From assembly GCA_030549495.1 (NCBI GenBank), contig JAUIRK010001038.1, forward strand, positions 1 to 64,000: DNA of 64,000 nt, read 5' to 3'. Position 1 is the stretch's first letter; each line of letters opens with the position of its first letter. The notes under the pieces were generated by a model. That model was not told where the DNA came from, did not search any database, and saw nothing but the letters and a program-made list of their open reading frames with translations. The DNA comes from Nectonema munidae (lineage: Eukaryota; Nematomorpha; Nectonematoida; Nectonematidae). A program made the translations under genes and the position numbers. Positions 1 through 11,306 of the stretch are shown one piece after another.

Positions 1-1010
1 TTTAATCCATTTTTTGACAGGTTTTATTGATTTCATAAAAAATGAATATCACCATTAAATTCTGCATAGTTGAAATGTATAAAAAACTTTTTATAAGAAT
101 AAAAATTTTAATTTTGACATGGGCTGTCATATTTAAATTATTTTGTCAGTTTTGACTAATATTTATAAAAAAAAATAGGAGTATAACCAGTAAACACAGC
201 CTACTTGAAAATGGGTATATGTGTGTAAAATGCCATACACGGTAAACTTCATCATCTCCCTATACTTTCTATTAAACGTAATTCTCTAATTCAAAAAACC
301 GTCTCTGATCCTTTCTTTTTGGGATAAATCAATTTTTAGACAGTTTTGATTGATTTTTATAAAAAAATAAATATCACCACTGAATTACGCATGCTTAAAA
401 ATGGGTATATATGTGTAAAAAACTTTATATTATTACTTAGATAAAAAGTTTCTTTTTAAGATGAGCTATCATATATAAATCAATGCTTTGATAACTTTTA
501 TTGATTTTTATAAAAAAAAATGAATATCACCGCTGAATTCAGCATTCTTGAAAATAGGTTTATATGTGTAAAAACATTATATACTTATTTAGATAAAAAG
601 TTCCTTTTTGAGATGATCTGTCACATTTAGATCAATTTTTGACTGGTTTGATTGATTTTCATAAAAAAAATGAATATCACCTCTGAATTCAGCATATTTG
701 AAAATGGGTATACATGTGTAAAAACTTTATATACTTATCTAGATAAAAAGTTCCTTTTTGAGATGGCTGTCACATTTAGATTAATTTTTTGACAGGTTTT
801 GTTGATTTTCATAATAAATGAATATCACCACTGAATTCAGCATATTTGAAAATTGGTATACATGCGTAAAAAACTTTATATAATTATTTAAATAAAAAGT
901 TCCTTTTGGAGATGAGCTGTCAAATATAAATCAATTTTTTGACAGGTTTGATTGATTTTGATAAAAAAAATGCATCACCACTGAATTCAGCATCGTTGAA
1001 ATATATATGT
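1..1010. repeat. ~150-bp tandem repeat, about 6.5 units
   Basis: The same block recurs about every 150 bp. Landmarks are GAATATCACC near 43, 514, 673, 818 and 972 (a variant near 369), each followed by a TGAATTCAGCAT-type word and a GGGTATACATGTGTAAAAA-type word, and preceded by a TTTTTGACAGGTTTGATTG-type word. Units differ by scattered substitutions and small indels, so the array is old. It runs off the left edge of the window. No coding potential is seen. The GACAGGTTTGATTGATTTT part resembles a stretch near the 3' end of the Helitrons at 22.86 and 29.24 kb on the opposite strand. Confidence 0.85.
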
Positions 1011-1090
1011 AAGATTAAAAATATTAAAAATTTAATTAAAAATATTTATAAAAACTTATTAATATCTGAGAAAAATAGGGGTCACTTTAC

Positions 1091-1152
1091 GCCCCCCCCC
1101 CCCCCCACCAGCACTTGAGCAGACAAATTTTGTCCAGCACTAATAGGGTTAA
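1091..1152. other. Poly-C run and possible piggyBac-type terminus
   Basis: A run of 15 C is followed by two CCAGCAC-like words around a short inverted segment, ending in TAATAGGGTTAA. Read on the minus strand this is TTAACCCTATTAGTGCTGG, which looks like a piggyBac-type end at a TTAA target. No partner end or transposase is seen next to it, so it may be a MITE remnant or chance. Confidence 0.25.
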
Positions 1153-1740
1153 ATGTTACTTATATGCTTTGTCGTTTTGCCATTTTGACAAAATAAGAAA
1201 ATATAAAAAAAGTAAAATTGACAAGATAGACTAAAAAATTCAAATAAACAAAATAAAAAGTAAATTAATTTTGATAATTTCAGGTATATCACAGATTCGC
1301 TTTTTACTGATAATATTCAAGAACAAGTGAAATATAATCACTTAGAGACTCTCCAATTTATTATAAGACCAGTTGAGACACTGATAAACATTGTTTACTC
1401 ATCGTGTGCATATTGAAGCGAGGAATTGTTATTATTATTAAGCTCTCATATCGTTTGAAAATATCTTGGATAGAAATTTCACGGCTCTTGCGCATGATGA
1501 ATGATTCTAGTCTGAATACGATCTTTCATCCTCTTTTTCATCTCATCTTACATCATGTATTGTCGTGTTCAATGATCATTACATCCTATAATGCGATCAT
1601 CATAAATTTTTTATATACAAGCTTTTTAAAGTACTTTTACTTGTAGAAATTATTGGGGGAGGGGGCGAAGGCAATTTTCGCCTCCCCCATACCCCTGAAA
1701 ACAAATTGTGCCGCTCTCGTCCCCGAATGTGCACTCCTGA
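1153..1740. other. No gene seen; one GC-rich hairpin
   Basis: AT-rich sequence with only short chance reading frames. At about 1654-1688 a G-rich strand (GGGGGCGAA) is followed by its near complement (TTCGCCTCCCCC), giving a short GC hairpin that stands out from the surroundings. No family recognised. Confidence 0.5.
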
Positions 1741-1866
1741 TATGACACAATGGTTATCTTGTAGACCATAATTTCAAAGATTAAGATTATAACTCTTGAA
1801 TTGTAATGATTACTTATTACTTTGTATCAATAAATAACCTCGATGTTTTTGAATTAAACTTTTTTA
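1741..1866 (+). repeat. Direct repeat, copy 1 (partner 2508-2622)
   Basis: This stretch and 2508-2622 share a common order of words, including GACCATAATTT, TTACTTTGTATCAATAAAT and TCGATGTTTTTGAATT, with a 13-bp length difference and scattered substitutions. The two copies lie about 767 bp apart. Copy 2 runs straight into a hAT fragment; copy 1 does not. Probably a duplicated transposon flank. Confidence 0.7.
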
Positions 1867-2507
1867 CACTTTGTAATATTTTATCCTAAAGATATCCTGA
1901 ATTCCTATATTTTCTATTATCATGGAAGAATATTAAAAATGAATTAAATAAACAGTTTCCTTATCTTGTAGTAGCTAACCCATGTATCCCGAATTTTTCT
2001 TTAATAAACGCAGACGATAGTTTTTTTATTGTAATTAATATGAATTTCGAAAATCCTCTCCTCGTCCTGGGTATAAATTGGTTAAGGTAATGTAGTTTGA
2101 TCTATATTATTTTGAAATGTGTTTAGAGTTAAAATCAACCTAACATTTTCCCTTCTATGTTCTACATTAACAATTTATTTCTGGAAATTCAAATGATGAA
2201 TTATTATTCTGAAATTTCCAGTATATTGACTATTTGCATCAATTTTTCTCCAAATTTAGATTTTTTAAAAAATGTGAAAAATGATGATAAAATAAATTGG
2301 ACGAACTTTCTGATTTCACAATTTTAATTTAACCTATTTCTATAATTTTTTTTACGCTCTTATAAAAATTTCGTTGCATGTCTTATCTCCTTCAAACTGC
2401 ATCACCTTGACGTGGTGAAGGAGCTTATACCGGTATCGGTTACTAAATGATGCAGAAATAAAAATCTTTTTAATTCAAATAGTTATAATTTTATAAAATT
2501 TTTTAGA
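1867..2507. other. No gene seen
   Basis: AT-rich sequence with no recognisable coding. A small palindromic word, CACCTTGACGTGGTG, sits at about 2401-2416 and is GC-rich compared with its surroundings; I do not assign it. Confidence 0.4.
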
Positions 2508-2622
2508 CATGACACGATGGTTACCTTGTAGACCATAATTTTGAAGATTAAGAATTGTAATGGTTATTACTTTGTATCAATAAATGACTTCGATGTTTTT
2601 GAATTTAACTCTTTTACCGGAT
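2508..2622 (+). repeat. Direct repeat, copy 2 (partner 1741-1866)
   Basis: Second copy of the repeat at 1741. Its right edge is the start of the hAT-like similarity at about 2617. Confidence 0.7.
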
Positions 2623-3150
2623 CTTCCCTTTTTAACTTTCACAACCAGTTCATCCAAGCTGGGATTGACAATCTCAATTGCAGATTCGACTCGAAGTTGT
2701 TGAATGACTGTGTGCACTTAGATCCCAGAAATTGGTCGAAAAAGTAAGAAGAATTCGTAACCTTTGGAGACACGGAAGTGATGGTTGTGGCTCGATTTTT
2801 CAAACAAGATGTGATGTCCATTGTATCTCTTTCGAGATTTCAAATGCTTGTTCGCTGAATGCGAACGTGAATTTAGTTCGATGAATGACATATGTACATC
2901 ATAACGTAATCAGATGACTGTACAAGCATTTGAGGTCATTCAATAATATAGCCTAACTCTTGTAGTTTCAGTGTTTGTCATTACCCATATTCATAAGAAT
3001 TCTCACTGAAACCTTTTTGATATATAGAACGTATGGTATCCATTTCAAAATATAGGCAGTGTAGTAGCATGTAGCTTCAGACATCCATATAAGCACTGAT
3101 CTTTTTTAATGAATTTTTCGGTGAAAATTTCCTACTTTGCACTTTGAACT
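2617..3150 (+). pseudogene. hAT transposase fragment with 3' end (KIAA1586-like lineage)
   Basis: The sequence is homologous to the better copy at 32.45-32.83 kb and to its tail at 36.09-36.38 kb. The peptide FNFHNQFIQAGIDNLNC followed by RFDSKLLNDCVHLDP matches that copy; downstream, remnants of the hAT dimerisation domain (AECEREFSSMND-like) are visible in broken frames. After about 2920 the copy skips the C-terminal ~200 bp found at 32.8 kb and continues with the non-coding tail (CATTCAATAATATAGCCTAA). The likely right end is the CTACTTTGCACTTTG word near 3131-3145. The fragment has stops and frameshifts and is certainly inactive. Confidence 0.75.
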
Positions 3151-5284
3151 AATGAAGTCAAATTTCTTTGAGGTTCCGATATAAAATTTAAATGAAATTT
3201 TCATTCTTTCATTTGTTTTTTTCTAAGACAAAACTTTTTTTCATTTTTCTAAACATTTTATAATTTAATATCTCTAAAACTTTTCACTCAGTTTAACGGC
3301 GAAAAAGAACTCTATAATTTATTTTAACGCACCTCCTTATCGTGCTTTATACCTCTCCTGTTTTTTAATGCAATAAAGCTATTAGTTAAATAATTCCCAT
3401 TCTCTTCTGAATTAAATTTTATAAAATGATAGGTTTTCGCCAATAAAAAACCTTAATAAAATAATAATTTTAGTTAATATTTTGAAAATTGCATGAAAAT
3501 AACTTATTTTTTTATATCAATAACCTTTGCTAAGTTAAATTCATTTTCTTGTATTTAATTCAAAAAGAAAATTCTATTTTTTGAAATTCTTTAGCATTTT
3601 AACCTAATGTAAATTAAAAATTTAGTTACATAAAAGGCTTTTATCTCAGGTGCAATAATTGTGAGTTATGTCAACTACATTGAAGAAACAAAAAAATATA
3701 AAGAAAGGGAAAAATATTTTTAATTGGGGTCATTTTTGACCAAAATCTCACTTCAAATTAAAATATAACTTTACCGAAACGATTGGAATTAAAAAAAGGC
3801 AAATTATATAAAATTTTATATTTTTCTTTTAAAAAGTATATATAAGCCTTTTAGAGTCATTTTTAGCCCCATTGAAATCTGAAACTCAAAATTATAGTGT
3901 TTATATAATTTCTTTTATTCAGTAAATCTAGACAAATACACAAGACTTAGTTTTACATATAAAAAATAATCAGTAAAAGTCTGCGGATATTCAATAGTGG
4001 CGAGTCATTTTAATTTATTTTCTGGAAAATATTATACATAAAAACAGAATAATACATTAAAATTAAAGTTATCTCTACTTGCCTTTGATCTTCAGGTTTT
4101 AGTGTACTTATTATATAAAACAAAGCTGTACAATTAAATAGAATAGTTTTCAAAAATAATTGAGAAATATGTCAAAAAATATTGTAAAATCATTTTAGCA
4201 TAAACACGATTTTTTTATTTGGGAATAATCTAACATTTTCTAGATTTGTTAATTTAAGTTATTTTATAATAAAATTTATATATATTTACTTGTTAAGAAT
4301 TTTTAAAGTTTTTATTTATATTTTGTTTAATTTTATTTTTTTTCTTTGAAAAATAAAAAATTTTGCTTTAATTTTTTCGCATAGACATTTCAATCCTTAT
4401 CGAGGTAACAAAAATGGTTCACAATTATAAAATTTTTGCATTATCATCATCAAAATGAGGTCTTTGACATAACTTTATAGATTAAGATGATATTTTTTTG
4501 AATAAGAAACTCGAGATTTATATGTATGTCAAGTTTCATGTTCATATCTTTTTTTATTAGGTGGCGATTTAACTTTGTTTCTGTCAGCTCATTCTGCCAC
4601 GACCCATTTTATTTGAATCTAAATATTCAACTTGCTCCTCGTGGCCACGCAAAGGCAGTTCATTCAAAGTTAAAAATTAGATGTTTTCAAATATCGGCTT
4701 GATGTAATACCTATTTTGTTAAAAATTTACATTTAACAAAAAAATATGTAAAATTTGGTTATATATATAAAATACCTATTTTTGGCCAAAAGCGTTTCAT
4801 TTAATACATGAAACAGATAAGCTGTTAGAAATTCTTTGCTTTCTTTCAATCCATCTTTTGTATGCCTCAATATGATTTTTTAATTCCTCATCTTTTGATA
4901 GACCTTTACCCCTTTCAAGAGGTTATTATACCCATTGAGGATAAAAGCTTTGTCTTGATTAAATCAGATTCAAAATATCTGCAGCAGAAACAAAAAAGTG
5001 ATTCCAAGGAAAATTCCAGCCATGGCCTACTTTTGAACCAAACATGTTTAAAGTGATGCAATTTATTTCCATATTTTTAGGGTGATATTCTATTATCAAG
5101 GGCTGAACAGGTTCATCATCAATAGAGCTCATTGATCATTGGGAGTTTTCGCTAAGCTTTCGTCTCTAACAAAATGAAAATACAAGAATACAAATTAATG
5201 GAGTTTTACAGTCATTTAATAAAATATTCTTTTGCCCTCTAAAATAATCATTTTAATCAATTTATCAATGCTAATAGTTTAATA
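3151..5284. other. AT-rich stretch, no gene recognised
   Basis: About 2.1 kb of very AT-rich sequence with only chance reading frames; the longest is 64 codons at 4862-5056, with no family resemblance. No terminal repeats, tandem arrays or RNA genes are seen. Confidence 0.5.
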
Positions 5285-5360
5285 CAGTGATTCCCAACCT
5301 CTTTTATCCCGTTTCCCTTTTTTAAGTCACTTTTTTATCTGTGGACCTCTACAACTAAAT
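5285..5360 (+). mobile_element. Possible hAT-type terminus
   Basis: CAGTGATTCCCAACCTC is a typical hAT or hAT-MITE terminal motif, followed by the usual 'GGACCTCTA' type of subterminal sequence. I could not find the matching right end, so the element is truncated or diverged. Confidence 0.35.
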
Positions 5361-5570
5361 AGACTAAGCCAGCAAAATTAACACTTAATTAGTGTGGTGG
5401 GGTATTTTAATACCTCAGTAAGTTTGAAATCAAAATTTATTACAAAAATATTATTTCTTGATATTCAATACTTTCAATACCTTTAATCATGACAATTTAC
5501 TACAACTTTGCTATAAAAAAAATAGAAAAAATAAATATAATAATAAATCAAAATAATGTATAACTTATTG

Positions 5571-5700
5571 ACTGGTGGTCTAGCGGTTAAATTTAGGCTT
5601 AGAGCTACTTAAAAAGCTTAGATTCAAAACCGAACGTGAACATTGAAAAACAAATTACTAGTGAAACAAAGAAAGCTTCATATACTTTGAATGAAATACC
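5571..5700 (+). mobile_element. Possible tRNA-derived SINE remnant
   Basis: TGGTCTAGCGGTTA (5577-5590) matches a pol III A box, and GATTCAAAAC (about 5621-5630) matches a B box, at roughly tRNA-like spacing. The intervening part does not fold as a clean tRNA, so a SINE head is more likely than a tRNA gene. No second copy is visible in the window. Confidence 0.4.
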
Positions 5701-5951
5701 GACAACGTCAAATTGCATCTATTATACTCACTCATATATTTTGGTGACAAAGGTTTATTGGACAAAACAGTGAGGTACAAAACCTTTGAACCGGTATACT
5801 GAAATAAGATTTTAGTGAAAATATTCAGAATAATTTATCCTTATTAATAAAAGATTATTGTGTGTGCCAGACACAATAGTAGCAATTCGCAGGAGACGAA
5901 TCCAAGATGTAATCTTCAAATGAAGTGATTTTAGTGAAGCACGTTCACATA
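5701..5951. other. No gene seen
   Basis: Unrecognised sequence between the possible SINE and the piggyBac end. Confidence 0.4.
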
Positions 5952-7735
5952 TTAACCCTTATATTAACACTGTTGCGTATGTGCAACAACATCTTAAAAA
6001 TCCATTATATATAAAATGCTCTAAAATGAATGTAAAAAATAATGTTAAAAATAAATTTATTTATAATAAAAATCATTTTTTATGAAAGATATCAAAGCAA
6101 TTGACATGTAGAGTAACGTTACATTTCGAACAAATAAAATACCTTGGAGATTTACACTGAGCCTATCTTGTTCTTTTTTCTTTACAATATGACCAATATT
6201 ATTATACCTCGCTTCTTCTGACACTCTTTTTGATGCCGGTTTACCTCCAAACTTTCTAGTATTTTTTTCTTTCCCATATTTTTGTAAATTTTCCACCACA
6301 ACTTGTCTTATAAACTCCACAAAAGTCTAATTCTTATTACAGTTTTTTTATACAATATATATGCGTTGTACAAAGAAGCTTGCATCATAAAAACCACTAA
6401 TAGAAAATGCCATTTTTTTGATCGAAATACAGGTCTGTATAAAGAAATTATGTAATTCATTGAGTCAGTAAAGCCCATATTTTGATTATATAAATGCAGA
6501 GAATTAGGAATATCTAACTTTTTACGCACCATCTTTTAGCCTTTTTCATTGGAAAAACATTTGCTAAATTAGAGGCAGTAACGATTGCATTGTCCTTCCA
6601 TGAAACTACTGAGATTTTTGAAATCATTTCAACTGTAACATTATAAGAACCTTTCTACTATTTTTTTTTCAAACTTACAATTTTTTAATCGCTCTTTTCT
6701 TATAACACTAGTGAATAAAAATTTTCGTTTTGTTAGTTCTTTTATTAGTTTTATTGATGTAAAGCAGTTGTCAGTAAAGAGGTGTTTGTAATTGCAATTT
6801 TTATCTATCAGACTTAAATCTACACCAGCGCTAACTCCAAACTCTTTGGAATAAATAGTATGAGCACCACTTTTACCTTGGTATATCTCAAAATTTCGTA
6901 AATAACCTACGTTTGCATTTAAACGAAAAATTTTTATAACCAAATCTTATCGATTTGTTTCGCATGGCTTGCTTTATTCCAGACCCAAAACCTCCATATA
7001 TTGGTTGGTCTGGGTCTGGAATAAAGCAAGCCATGCGAAACAAACCGATAAGATTTGGTTATATAGTTTTTTACCATGCTTTCATCAATATCAAATCTTT
7101 TGAAAACTGGACAGTATTTTTTAAAAAGGTATTTCAAATCTTCAACAATTGGTCTTATTTTTAAAAGTTTATCATTATTTTTTCATACTCCTGCGTTAAG
7201 TTTGTTCGATCGCAAAAATATATGTATTTTAAAATTTCTGAAAATCTGTTACGAGACATAGCTCTACAAATTGCTTGGTTGTTTGTATCGCTATCACTTT
7301 CCCAATACATACACCTTTTTCGACATTTGACATAACCACTTAAAATTATAATGGGGAAAAAACCCTCAACTATTCAAATACTTATAAAAAATTAGAGTTA
7401 TGAAAACTTAACTATTTTTTCTAATATTATATCATTGAAAAAAAGAAATTAAATACTTGGGAAGCTGATTTAAATGTAGTATTGAAACTTGAAGCAGGTG
7501 TCTCATCAGTCCGATGATTTTGAAGTAGTTTCAAATTTAATACTTCTACTTCTACCCATGATTCTACATTAGAATCAAAACTTTCATCATAACTTATATT
7601 GTCTTCTTCAACATCGTAAAAAACAATTTCTGCTTCACTTTCAAGCATATTACGAGAAAAGTTTGAAACATTATTTTCGTGATCGCTTTGATCATCTGCA
7701 GTCTTCATCGCTTTCAAAATGTTTTGATTCATTAG
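5952..7735 (-). pseudogene. Decayed piggyBac transposase
   Basis: Read on the minus strand, pieces in several frames cover most of a piggyBac transposase in order. 7732-7427 is an acidic N-terminus. Around 7260-7080 come MSRNRFSEILKYIYF and FDIDESMV, the latter with the first catalytic Asp. About 7000-6640 holds IKQAMRNKSIRFGYK, then GVSAGVDLSLID and LFTDNCFTSIKLI, with the second catalytic Asp. 6530-6310 holds YNQNMGFTDSMNY, with the third Asp, and 6320-6057 is the basic C-terminal region. Known piggyBac enzymes are about 550-600 residues and cut at TTAA. A TTAACCCTTATATTAAC word at 5952, next to the C-terminus, is a candidate element end; no matching 5' end was found. Frameshifts and a 52-bp inverted duplication make it inactive although the catalytic Asp positions survive. 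Confidence 0.85.
6936..7062. repeat. 52-bp inverted repeat inside the piggyBac gene
   Basis: 6936-6987 and 7011-7062 are reverse complements over 52 bp with one visible mismatch, around a 23-bp spacer. Both arms encode the piggyBac motif IKQAMRNK-(P/S)-IRFGY, one on each strand, so a piece of the gene has been copied in inverted orientation beside itself, just after the DESMV codons. Confidence 0.95.
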
Positions 7736-8320
7736 CAGGAGGTGTTATATAAAGTGGCTTCTTGATTATTATCAATAATTAAATCAAGGGCTTAATTCAA
7801 TTCAAGATTAAACCTTTTTTCCATTAATTTTTAATAACTTTTGCAAATTACAATCAAGAAACTGTAAAAGACTTATAAACAGTAAAAAGAATTTAACTTT
7901 CAAAAATGTAAAATGAATCAATGTGAAAACACGCATTTACATAGGCATATTAAGTGACAAACGTGTCACAACGGAAACACTGCAGGTCTATTACATCAAA
8001 ACACTTTTTGTCGTGCTGATAAAATTCATCTAAAAATAAATCATTACAAACATCCGCTATATGACGTATAAAACAATATCAGATCAGGGTGGGAGCACCG
8101 ACTGTTTATATGTGTAAATCGTAAAATGCTTAAAAAATATACTTAAAATAAAAATTTTCAAAAAATATTTTACATACATATTGAAAGCCACATTTCAAAA
8201 ATTCTACCTAAAAGTTCAAAAAATTTAACTTTGAAATTGCAGTTTTATTTCATAAAAACTATATGATTGGTTGAAATGTTTATGTAATATATAATCTATT
8301 ATATAATAATTATCTATATA
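7736..8320. other. No gene seen
   Basis: AT-rich flank. A GTGACAAACGTGTCAC palindrome at about 7951-7966 could belong to the far end of the piggyBac element, but this is not established. Confidence 0.4.
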
Positions 8321-8321
8321 A

Positions 8322-9023
8322 CTAGCCGGTCCCGTGGTCGTTTCTCGCTGCGCTCGAAACATAGGATTCTGTGTAGTGTGTATATTGAGTTGCTAATTCA
8401 AATTCGCTTCGCTCAAAACGACCACGGGACCGGCTAGTTTTTTATTGTTTAGGCTACGCTCGAAACATAGGATTCTGGGTAGTGTGTATATTGAGTTGCT
8501 AATTTAAATTCGCTTCGCTCAAAACGACCACGGGACCGGCTAGTTTTTATTGTTTAGGCTACGCTCGAAACATAGGATTCTGGGTAGTGTGTATTTTGAG
8601 TTGCTAATAGTGTTATATGGTATGGTGATCAGTTTTTAGAATATTTGTACCTTTTCTATGTATTTTTCTATTACACCATATAAAAATACATACAAAATAT
8701 ATTTCAACCAATCAGAATGCTTCAAGCGACACTCAGACTACAGATATATGAACTCATCACACATATAAAAATACAAATAGAACATATAATAATTTTAACC
8801 AATCAGAATGCTTCAAACACATACATACACAAAACATATATATAAATAATTTGAACCAATCAAAATGCTTCAAACATATAGATAGACACAACGTATCTAT
8901 AAATAATTTCAACCAATCAGAATGCTTCAAACACATAGATAGACAAAACGTATATAGATAAATAATTTCAACCAATGAGAATGCTTCCAGCGACACACAC
9001 ACACACAGACGCTAGCTTATTAT
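8322..9023 (-). mobile_element. Non-autonomous Helitron, unit 1
   Basis: In minus orientation the unit ends at CTAG (complement at 8322) and starts near the GCTAGCTTATTATAATATAG word at about 9010-9023. It has two copies of the 3' module (CGACCACGGGACCGGCTAGT ends at 8438 and 8544), then an AT-rich body with several AACCAATCAGAATGCTTC motifs separated by CATATAAAAATACA words. It has no coding capacity. Sequence at both ends matches the autonomous Helitron at 17.0-23.1 kb, so it is probably mobilised by that type of enzyme. Confidence 0.8.
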
Positions 9024-9043
9024 AATATAGATAGATAGATAGA

Positions 9044-9655
9044 CTAGCCGGTCCCGTGGTCGTTTCTCGCTTCGCTCGAAACATAGGATTCTGGGTAATG
9101 TGTATTTTGAATTGCTAATTAAAATTCGCTTCGCTCGAAACGACCACGGGACCGGCTAGTTTTTTTTTTGTTTAGGCTGCGCTCGAAACATAGGATTCTG
9201 GGTAGTGTGTATTTTGAGTTGCTAATTAAAATTCGTTTCGCTCGAAACGACCACGGGGCCGGCTAGTTTTTTTTCTTTAGGCTGCTCTCGAAACATAGGA
9301 TTGTGGGTAGTGTGTATTTTGAGTTGCTAATAGTGTTATATGGTATGGTGGTCAGTTTTTAGAATAATTGTATCTTTTCTGTGTATTTTTTTATTACACC
9401 ATATAAAAAAAAGATATTTCAACCAATCAGAATGCTTCAAGCAACCCTCACACTACAGATATATGAACTCATCACACATATAAAAATACACACAAAACAT
9501 ATAATAATTTAAACCAATCAGAATGCTTCAAACAAATACACACATATAAACTTATCACACCATATAAAAATACACACAACACATATATAAATAATTTCAA
9601 CCAATGAGAATGCTTCCAGCGACAGACACACAGACGCTAGCTTATTATAATATAG
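9044..9655 (-). mobile_element. Non-autonomous Helitron, unit 2
   Basis: Same organisation as unit 1: doubled 3' module (ends at 9160 and 9266), body with CCAATCAG motifs, and the 5' end word GCTAGCTTATTATAATATAG. It is separated from unit 1 by an ATAG microsatellite (9025-9042). Confidence 0.8.
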
Positions 9656-10194
9656 AAGATAAGCAAGTGTGTGTGTGTGTCTGTCGCTGGAAGCATTCTG
9701 ATTGGTTGAATTTATTTATATATGTGTTTTGTGTGTATTTTTTTATGGTGTGATGAGTTTATATGTGTGTATGTGTTTGAAGCATTCTGATTGGTTGAAA
9801 TTATTTATTTATGTTTTTTGTATGTATGTGTTTGAACCATTCTGATTGGTTTAAATTATTTATATGTTTTGTGTGTATTTATATAGTGTGATTATGACTC
9901 ACCACTAAACCATATATCACTATTAGCAACTCATCACGCCATATAAAAATACACACAAAACATAATAAATTCAACCATTCAAAATGCTTCCAGTGACAGA
10001 CAGACACAAAACATATAAATAAATCATTTCAACCAATCAGAATGCTTCAATTTTTTTTGCTGTTGATATCACAAACAATTTTTCTATTCATTATTACAAT
10101 TTTCTAATTGCATATCGCCCCACAATGGATTCTAATACAACCAAAAAAAACTTTAATAAAGCTCATGCTAATTCCAAACCTACCAACAACATTT
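9656..10194 (+). mobile_element. Truncated Helitron with the start of the Rep-helicase gene
   Basis: Plus-oriented copy beginning with the degenerate 5' end and CTGATTGG motifs. From about 10,046 to 10,194 it matches the 5' leader and first codons of the autonomous gene (17,318-17,460): the ATG at 10,125 is followed by MDSNTTKKN, then the copy stops abruptly. Upstream of the ATG the two copies differ by a single-base length change in a T run, which indicates that translation starts at this ATG and not further upstream. Confidence 0.75.
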
Positions 10195-10196
10195 GG

Positions 10197-10827
10197 CAGC
10201 TAGCGTCTGTCTGTGTGTCGCTGGAAGCATTTTGATTGGTTGAATTTATTTATATATGTGTTTGATGTGTATTTTTATATGGTGTGATGAGTTTGTATGT
10301 GTATATGTGTTTGAAGCATTCTGATTGGCTGAAATTTTTATATGTTTTATGTGTATTTTTATATGTGTGATGAGTTCCTATATCCTATATCCTATTTTAT
10401 ATGTGTGATGAGTTCATATATCTGTAGTGTGAGGGTTGCTTGAAGCATTCTGATTGGTTGAAATATCTTTTGTATGTATTTTATATATCTGTAGTCTGAG
10501 TGTCGCTTGAAGCATTCTGATTGGTTGAAATACCTTTTGTATGTATTTTATATGGTGTAATATAAAAATACACAGAAAAGATACAAATATTCTAAAAACT
10601 GATCACCATACCATATAACACTATTAGCAACTCAAAATACACACTACAATAATTCTATGTTTCGAGCGTAGCCTAAACAATAAAAAACTAGCCGGTCCTG
10701 TGGTCGTTTCTCGCTTCGCTCGAAACAGTGTTTCTCGCTGCGCTCGAAACATAGGATTCTGGATAGTGTGTATATTGAGTTGCTAATTCAAATTCGCTTC
10801 GCTCAAAACGACCACGGGACCGGCTAG
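10197..10827 (+). mobile_element. Non-autonomous Helitron, unit 3 (plus orientation)
   Basis: Starts near CAGCTAGCGTCTGTCTG and ends at CTAG (10,824-10,827). The body has CTGATTGG motifs (the inverted form of CCAATCAG). Its 3' module (10,687-10,828) is shared with the next, oppositely oriented unit, so the two form a large palindrome. Confidence 0.75.
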
Positions 10828-11125
10828 TTTTTTATTGTTTAGGCTACGCTCGAAACATAGAATTATTGTAGTGTGTATTTTGAGTTGCTAATAGTGTTAT
10901 ATGGTATGGTGATCAGTTTTTAGAATATTTGTATCTTTTCTGTGTATTTTTATATTACACCATATAAAATACATACAAAAGGTATTTCAACCAATCAGAA
11001 TGCTTCAAGCGACACTCAGACTACAGATATATAAAATACATACAAAAGATATTTCAACCAATCAGAATGCTTCAAGCAACCCTCACACTACAGATATATG
11101 AACTCATCACACATATAAAAATACA
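10393..11125. repeat. Long near-perfect palindrome made by two inverted Helitron copies
   Basis: 10,393-10,692 and about 10,823-11,125 are reverse complements with few differences, around a centre that is itself bounded by the 20-bp inverted 3' ends. The matched order includes TATGAACTCATCACACA, GGTATTTCAACC and TGATCAGTTTTTAG words on both sides. Confidence 0.85.
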
Positions 11126-11304
11126 CACAACACATATAAATAATTTCAACCAATCAAAATGCTTCAAGCGACAAACCACATACAAACTTATCACACCATA
11201 TAAAAATACACATAAAACACATATATGAATAATTTCAACCAATCAAAATGCTTCCAGCGACAGACACACACACAGACAGACAGACGCTAGCTTATTATCT
11301 ATAT
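10688..11304 (-). mobile_element. Non-autonomous Helitron, unit 4 (overlaps unit 3 at the 3' module)
   Basis: Minus-oriented copy that uses the same 142-bp 3' module as unit 3. The body is nearly identical to unit 3 in inverted orientation. The 5' end is the variant GCTAGCTTATTATCTATATT. Confidence 0.75.
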
Positions 11305-11306
11305 TA

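Noticed and set aside
1404-1646. An 80-codon gene
   Set aside because: Low-complexity hydrophobic translation in AT-rich sequence, with no family resemblance.
5571-5645. A functional tRNA gene
   Set aside because: A-box and B-box words are present, but acceptor and anticodon stems do not pair well. A SINE remnant is more likely.
8321-8438. An independent ~117-bp MITE with perfect inverted ends
   Set aside because: The segment always sits at the 3' end of Helitron bodies here and no target duplication is seen, so I treat it as the Helitron 3' module; independent mobility stays open.
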